Part shown: piece after piece, positions 60,133 through 64,000 of the stretch
How positions within the stretch are numbered: position 1 is the stretch's first letter
How the letters are laid out: each line of letters opens with the position of its first letter
Origin: Balanoglossus misakiensis
Taxonomy: Eukaryota; Hemichordata
NCBI GenBank assembly: GCA_040954595.2
Contig: CM082586.2
Location: 7,688,001 to 7,752,000 of the forward strand
Length of the DNA stretch: 64,000 nucleotides
Reading direction: 5' to 3'
Notes under the pieces: generated by a model
What the model was told of the DNA's origin: nothing
What the model saw: only the letters and a program-made list of their open reading frames with translations
Database searches by the model: none
Made by a program: the position numbers and the translations under genes

Positions 60133-63100
60133 CTATTTTATGAATGCTACCGACTTAACACATCGACTATTAGCAATTTCGCCTGCCCAGTTATTCGTGT
60201 ACACACTTCGCAGCCACAATCCACATGATTGACCAATACCAACGACTCTACCGGCTGCATCAACGGATACGTCACTGACCACACCGTTGTCGTCAACTTT
60301 GCTCCATCCTCCTTGTATGCCAGGCCGGGTCCACAGTTTACCTCCCATACCAACGCCGAGCAGGCCACCAGACGGCAATGGTGATATAGACTTAACACAG
60401 CAGCTGCTAGCCACAGGACCACTCCAGGTTCCCTGGACACCAGGGCGCGTCCACAGCTGATTACCCATACCAATACCAACCAGTGTGCCATCTGGCATAA
60501 CGGTGATGTCTTTGACGCAGCAGCTGTTGGCTACAGGCCCTACCCACTGAGCATCTTCGCTAGACTTTGTCCACAGTTGATTGTCAGTACCAACACCAAC
60601 AATTGTATCATCTGCCAGGGTGGTCAGCGCTATAACACAGCAACTATTTGGAATTGGTCCTGTCCACGTACCTTCAACGTCGTCACGTTTCCATATCTGA
60701 TTGTCTGTTCCAACACCATACACTTTTCCTGTAGAACACAATATACACACATTGTTAATATGTATAACTATAACTATATTTTAGATTTTGGCACATTTCC
60801 ATACACACGCATGAAACTTTGGTTGTTAACTGTACATGTCGTCCACCATGTCAGAAATACAGAAATCCATCCCTGGCCTTCAAGAGAACATGAATATTTG
60901 AATTAACACCAACTGATCCAATAAGAGCATTGATTTCAACACTAATATCCACTCTTTAGAATGATTTCAACATTATTTTTCTACCGAGTTAATCAGATGA
61001 TCACAAGCCATAAAAGAATCACATTGGCCTCAGGGGACGATTGGCTTTTTTCTGGCGGTAGTTTGCAAAACACTTTACGATTGAGTGCACCAGGTCATAT
61101 GTGGACGTGTGGGAGAATCAGAATACTTCTTCATTTCAGTTCAGACGTCAAAATGCAAAAAGCTGGTTTACTGCATGCAATGCTAAAACATTTTAGTACC
61201 TGAAGCGTGGCTATGGTCTGGGCCATCTGGCTGCTGATTTGACTCCTTGGCTGTGAAGATAATATGCGTAAATATGTCTTAATGTGATATGATATTATTT
61301 CCCAGTTTACTGTGGCAGTAGATGGAAGTGATAAAATACCTTGTCTAATATAACGGTTTATTTTTTCCATTGTTCAATTCAGTCACTGTTGCTTTCAGAA
61401 ATTGAAATGAAAACTGCAGACACTGCCGAACAAATTATCCTGCCAACGAGGTCATTCTTGGAACCAATTTTGCGGTAGGAGAGTAAGAAAAAAGATATCT
61501 ATGGAGCATTCTTTTCTAATAGTTATCGGTCATTTTGAGTTAAACTACATACCAAAGTGCGTCATTGCATGTCCAGTTAATATATAGTGCTTCTGCATAC
61601 TGCGTTTGAAACACATATCGTACAAAAGAGACCAGGTGTAGTTGAATTCAGAATTCATGAATTACCATAATTTAGAGAAAGTGGTGCAGTAAAAGTTATA
61701 CTAGAAATAGCAATAACTTACCATTGCGAACAAATGCTACCGACTTCACACATCGACTATTAGCAATTTCGCCTGCCCAGTTATTCGTGTACACACTTCG
61801 CAGCCACAATCCACATGATTGACCAATACCAACGACTCTACCGGCTGCATCAACGGATACGTCACTGACCACACCGTTGTCGTCAACTTTGCTCCATCCT
61901 CCTTGTATGCCAGGCCGGGTCCACAGTTTACCTCCCATACCAACGCCGAGCAGGCCACCAGACGGCAATGGTGATATAGACTTAACACAGCAGCTGCTAG
62001 CCACAGGACCACTCCAGGTTCCCTGGACACCAGGGCGCGTCCACAGCTGATTACCCATACCAATACCAACCAGTGTGCCATCTGGCATAACGGTGATGTC
62101 TTTGACGCAGCAGCTGTTGGCTACAGGCCCTACCCACTGAGCATCTTCGCTAGACTTTGTCCACAGTTGATTGTCAGTACCAACACCAACAATTGTATCA
62201 TCTGCCAGGGTGGTCAGGGCTATAACACAACAACTGTTTGGAATTGGTCCTGTCCACGTACCTTCAACGTCGTCACGTTTCCATATCTGATTGTCTGTTC
62301 CAACACCATACACTTTTCCTGTAGAACACAATATACACACATTGTTAACATGTATAACTATAACTATATTTTAGATTTTGGCACATTTCCATACACACGC
62401 ATGAAACTTTGGTTGTTAACTGTACATGTCGTCCACCACGTCAGAAATACAGAAATCCATCCCTGGCCTTCAAGAGAACATGAATATTTGAATTAACACC
62501 AACTGATCCAATAAGAGCATTGATTTCAACACTAATATCCACTCTTTAGAATGATTTCAACATTATTTTTCTACCGAGTTAATCAGATGATCACAAGCCA
62601 TAAAAGAATCACATTGGCCTCAGGGGACAATTGGCTTTTTTCTGGTGGTAGTTTGCAATACACTTTACGATTGAGTGCATCAGGTCATATGTGGACGTGT
62701 GGGAGAATCAGAATACTTCTTCATTTCAGTTCAGACGTCAAAATGCAAAAAGCTGGTTTACTGCATGCAATGCTAAAACATTTACCTGAAGCGTGGCTAT
62801 GGTCTGGGCCGTCTGGCTGCTGATTTGACTCCTTTGCTGTAAAGATAATTTGTGTAAATATGTCTCAATGTGATATGATTTAATTTCCCAGTTTACTGTG
62901 GCAGTAGATGGAAGTGATAAAATACCTGGTCTAATATAACGTTTTATTTTTCCATTGTTCAATTCAGTCACTGCTGCTTTCAGAAAATGAAATGAAAACT
63001 GCAGACCAAATTATTCCGCCAACGAGGTCATCGTTGGAACCATTCACGCGGTAGGAGAGTAAGAAAAAGATATCTATGGGGTATTCTTTACTAATAGTCA

Positions 63101-63903
63101 TTGGTCATTTTGAGTTTAAACTACGTACCAAAGTGCGTCATTGCATATCCAGTTAATATATAGCGCTTCTGCATACCGCGTTTGAAACATATAGCGTACA
63201 AAAGAGACCAGGTGTGTAAACATAGTTGCATTCAGTATACATGAATATCCCATAATTTAGAGAAAGTGGTGCAGTAAAAGTTATACTAGAAATAGCAATA
63301 ACTTACCATTGCGAACAAATGCTACCGACTTAACACATCGACTATTAGCAATTTCGCCTGCCCAGTTATTCGTGTACACACTTCGCAGCCACAATCCACA
63401 TGATTGACCAATACCAACGACTCTACCGGCTGCATCCACGGATATGTCAACGACCACACCGTTACTGTCAACGTTGGTCCATGTTCCTTGTATGCCAGGC
63501 CGGGTCCACAGTTTACCTCCCATACCAACGCCGAGCAGGCCACCAGACGGCAATGGTGATATAGACTTAACACAGCAGCTGCTAGCCACAGGACCACTCC
63601 AGGTTCCCTGGACACCAGGGCGTGTCCACAGCTGATTACCCATACCAATACCAACCAGTGTGCCATCTGGCATAACGGTGATGTCTTTGACGCAGCAGCT
63701 GTTGGCTACAGGCCCTACCCACTGAGCATCTTCGCTAGACTTTGTCCACAGTTGATTGTTAGTACCAACACCAACAATTGTATCATCTGCCAGGGTGGTC
63801 AGGGCTATAACACAACAACTGTTTGGAATTGGTCCTGTCCACGTACCTTCAACGTCGTCACGTTTCCATATCTGATTGTCTGTTCCAACACCATACACTT
63901 TTC
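60133..63903 (-). CDS. Tectonin-like beta-propeller protein with three tandem propeller exons (5' incomplete)
   Basis: Exons read on the minus strand: 63903-63307 (597 nt), 62836-62786 (51 nt), 62318-61722 (597 nt), 61250-61200 (51 nt), 60728-60133 (terminal, stop TAG). All junctions are phase 1, so the chain stays open. Each large exon encodes five repeats of about 40 residues built on VGVGTDNQLWTR, W.GPVANSCCVK and a small-residue turn, like tectonin or fish-egg-lectin propellers. The CC pair is unusual. Each 51-nt exon encodes a hydrophilic linker, AKESNQQPDGPDHSHASG. A lectin-like or extracellular recognition role is inferred from the fold only. Upstream exons and start lie past the window end. 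Alternatively these could be separate tandem genes, but only the first unit has a stop codon. Confidence 0.68.
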
Positions 63904-64000
63904 CTGTAGAACACAATATACACACATTGTTAACATGTATAACTATAACTATATTTTAGATTTTGGCACATTTCCATACACACGCATGAAACTTTGGTTG
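60133..64000. repeat. Recent 1.59-kb tandem triplication
   Basis: Propeller exon, intron and linker exon are repeated as a block: equivalent points fall at 60728, 62318 and 63903 (spacing 1,590 and 1,585). Introns are as alike as exons. For example, AATTAACACCAACTGATCC and GGTCATATGTGGACGTGTGG appear in both complete introns. The third unit is cut by the window end. Confidence 0.92.

Noticed and set aside
60147-63635. Other-frame ORFs (about 110 codons) in the propeller exons
   Set aside because: Shadows of the true frame, repeated because the exon is triplicated.

Overview
This window is animal genomic DNA. Its genes have many GT-AG introns and clear animal families (ADRM1/Rpn13, UBA52, ABHD1/3, an RDH10-like SDR, an ST8Sia-type sialyltransferase, a type II transmembrane serine protease, an XIAP-like IAP). 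Introns are AT-rich and full of small foldback elements, and the ACATGT motif recurs often. A marine invertebrate deuterostome (hemichordate, lancelet or similar) is my best guess. I cannot name the species.

Layout. Positions 1-13,820 are a nested satellite/transposon block. An 88-bp satellite (1-838 and 13,531-13,818) is interrupted by about 15 copies of a ~530-bp tandem repeat carrying GC-rich palindromes and Pol III-like boxes. One of those copies is itself split by a 4.85-kb array of three Helentron-like units ending in three identical hairpins. The last exon of UBA52 (ribosomal protein L40) follows at 13,840. It lacks the usual stop codon after the terminal lysine.

The gene-bearing part follows. 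RDH10-like SDR (+, 14.8-16.8 kb) converges on ADRM1 (-, 18.6-23.1 kb, 10 exons). ADRM1 is head-to-head with an ABHD1/3-type hydrolase (+, 24.1-28.9 kb, 9 exons). A broken ST8Sia-like sialyltransferase (+, 31.2-33.9 kb) converges on a large 17-exon membrane serine protease (-, 34.6-43.8 kb) with an unusual LDLa/CUB/Frizzled/EGF/trypsin layout. A three-BIR, UBA-like, RING inhibitor-of-apoptosis gene (+, 47.7-55.9 kb) comes next. The 5'-incomplete, exon-triplicated tectonin-like propeller gene (-, 60.1-63.9 kb) runs off the window end.

The genes are functionally unrelated (ubiquitin/proteasome, lipid metabolism, glycosylation, pericellular proteolysis, apoptosis control, lectin-like). The links between them are positional: two convergent pairs with overlapping candidate poly(A) signals, and two divergent pairs. 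Exon limits come from reading splice sites and codon phase by eye. The phases close exactly for ADRM1, ABHD, the protease, the IAP and the tectonin exons.
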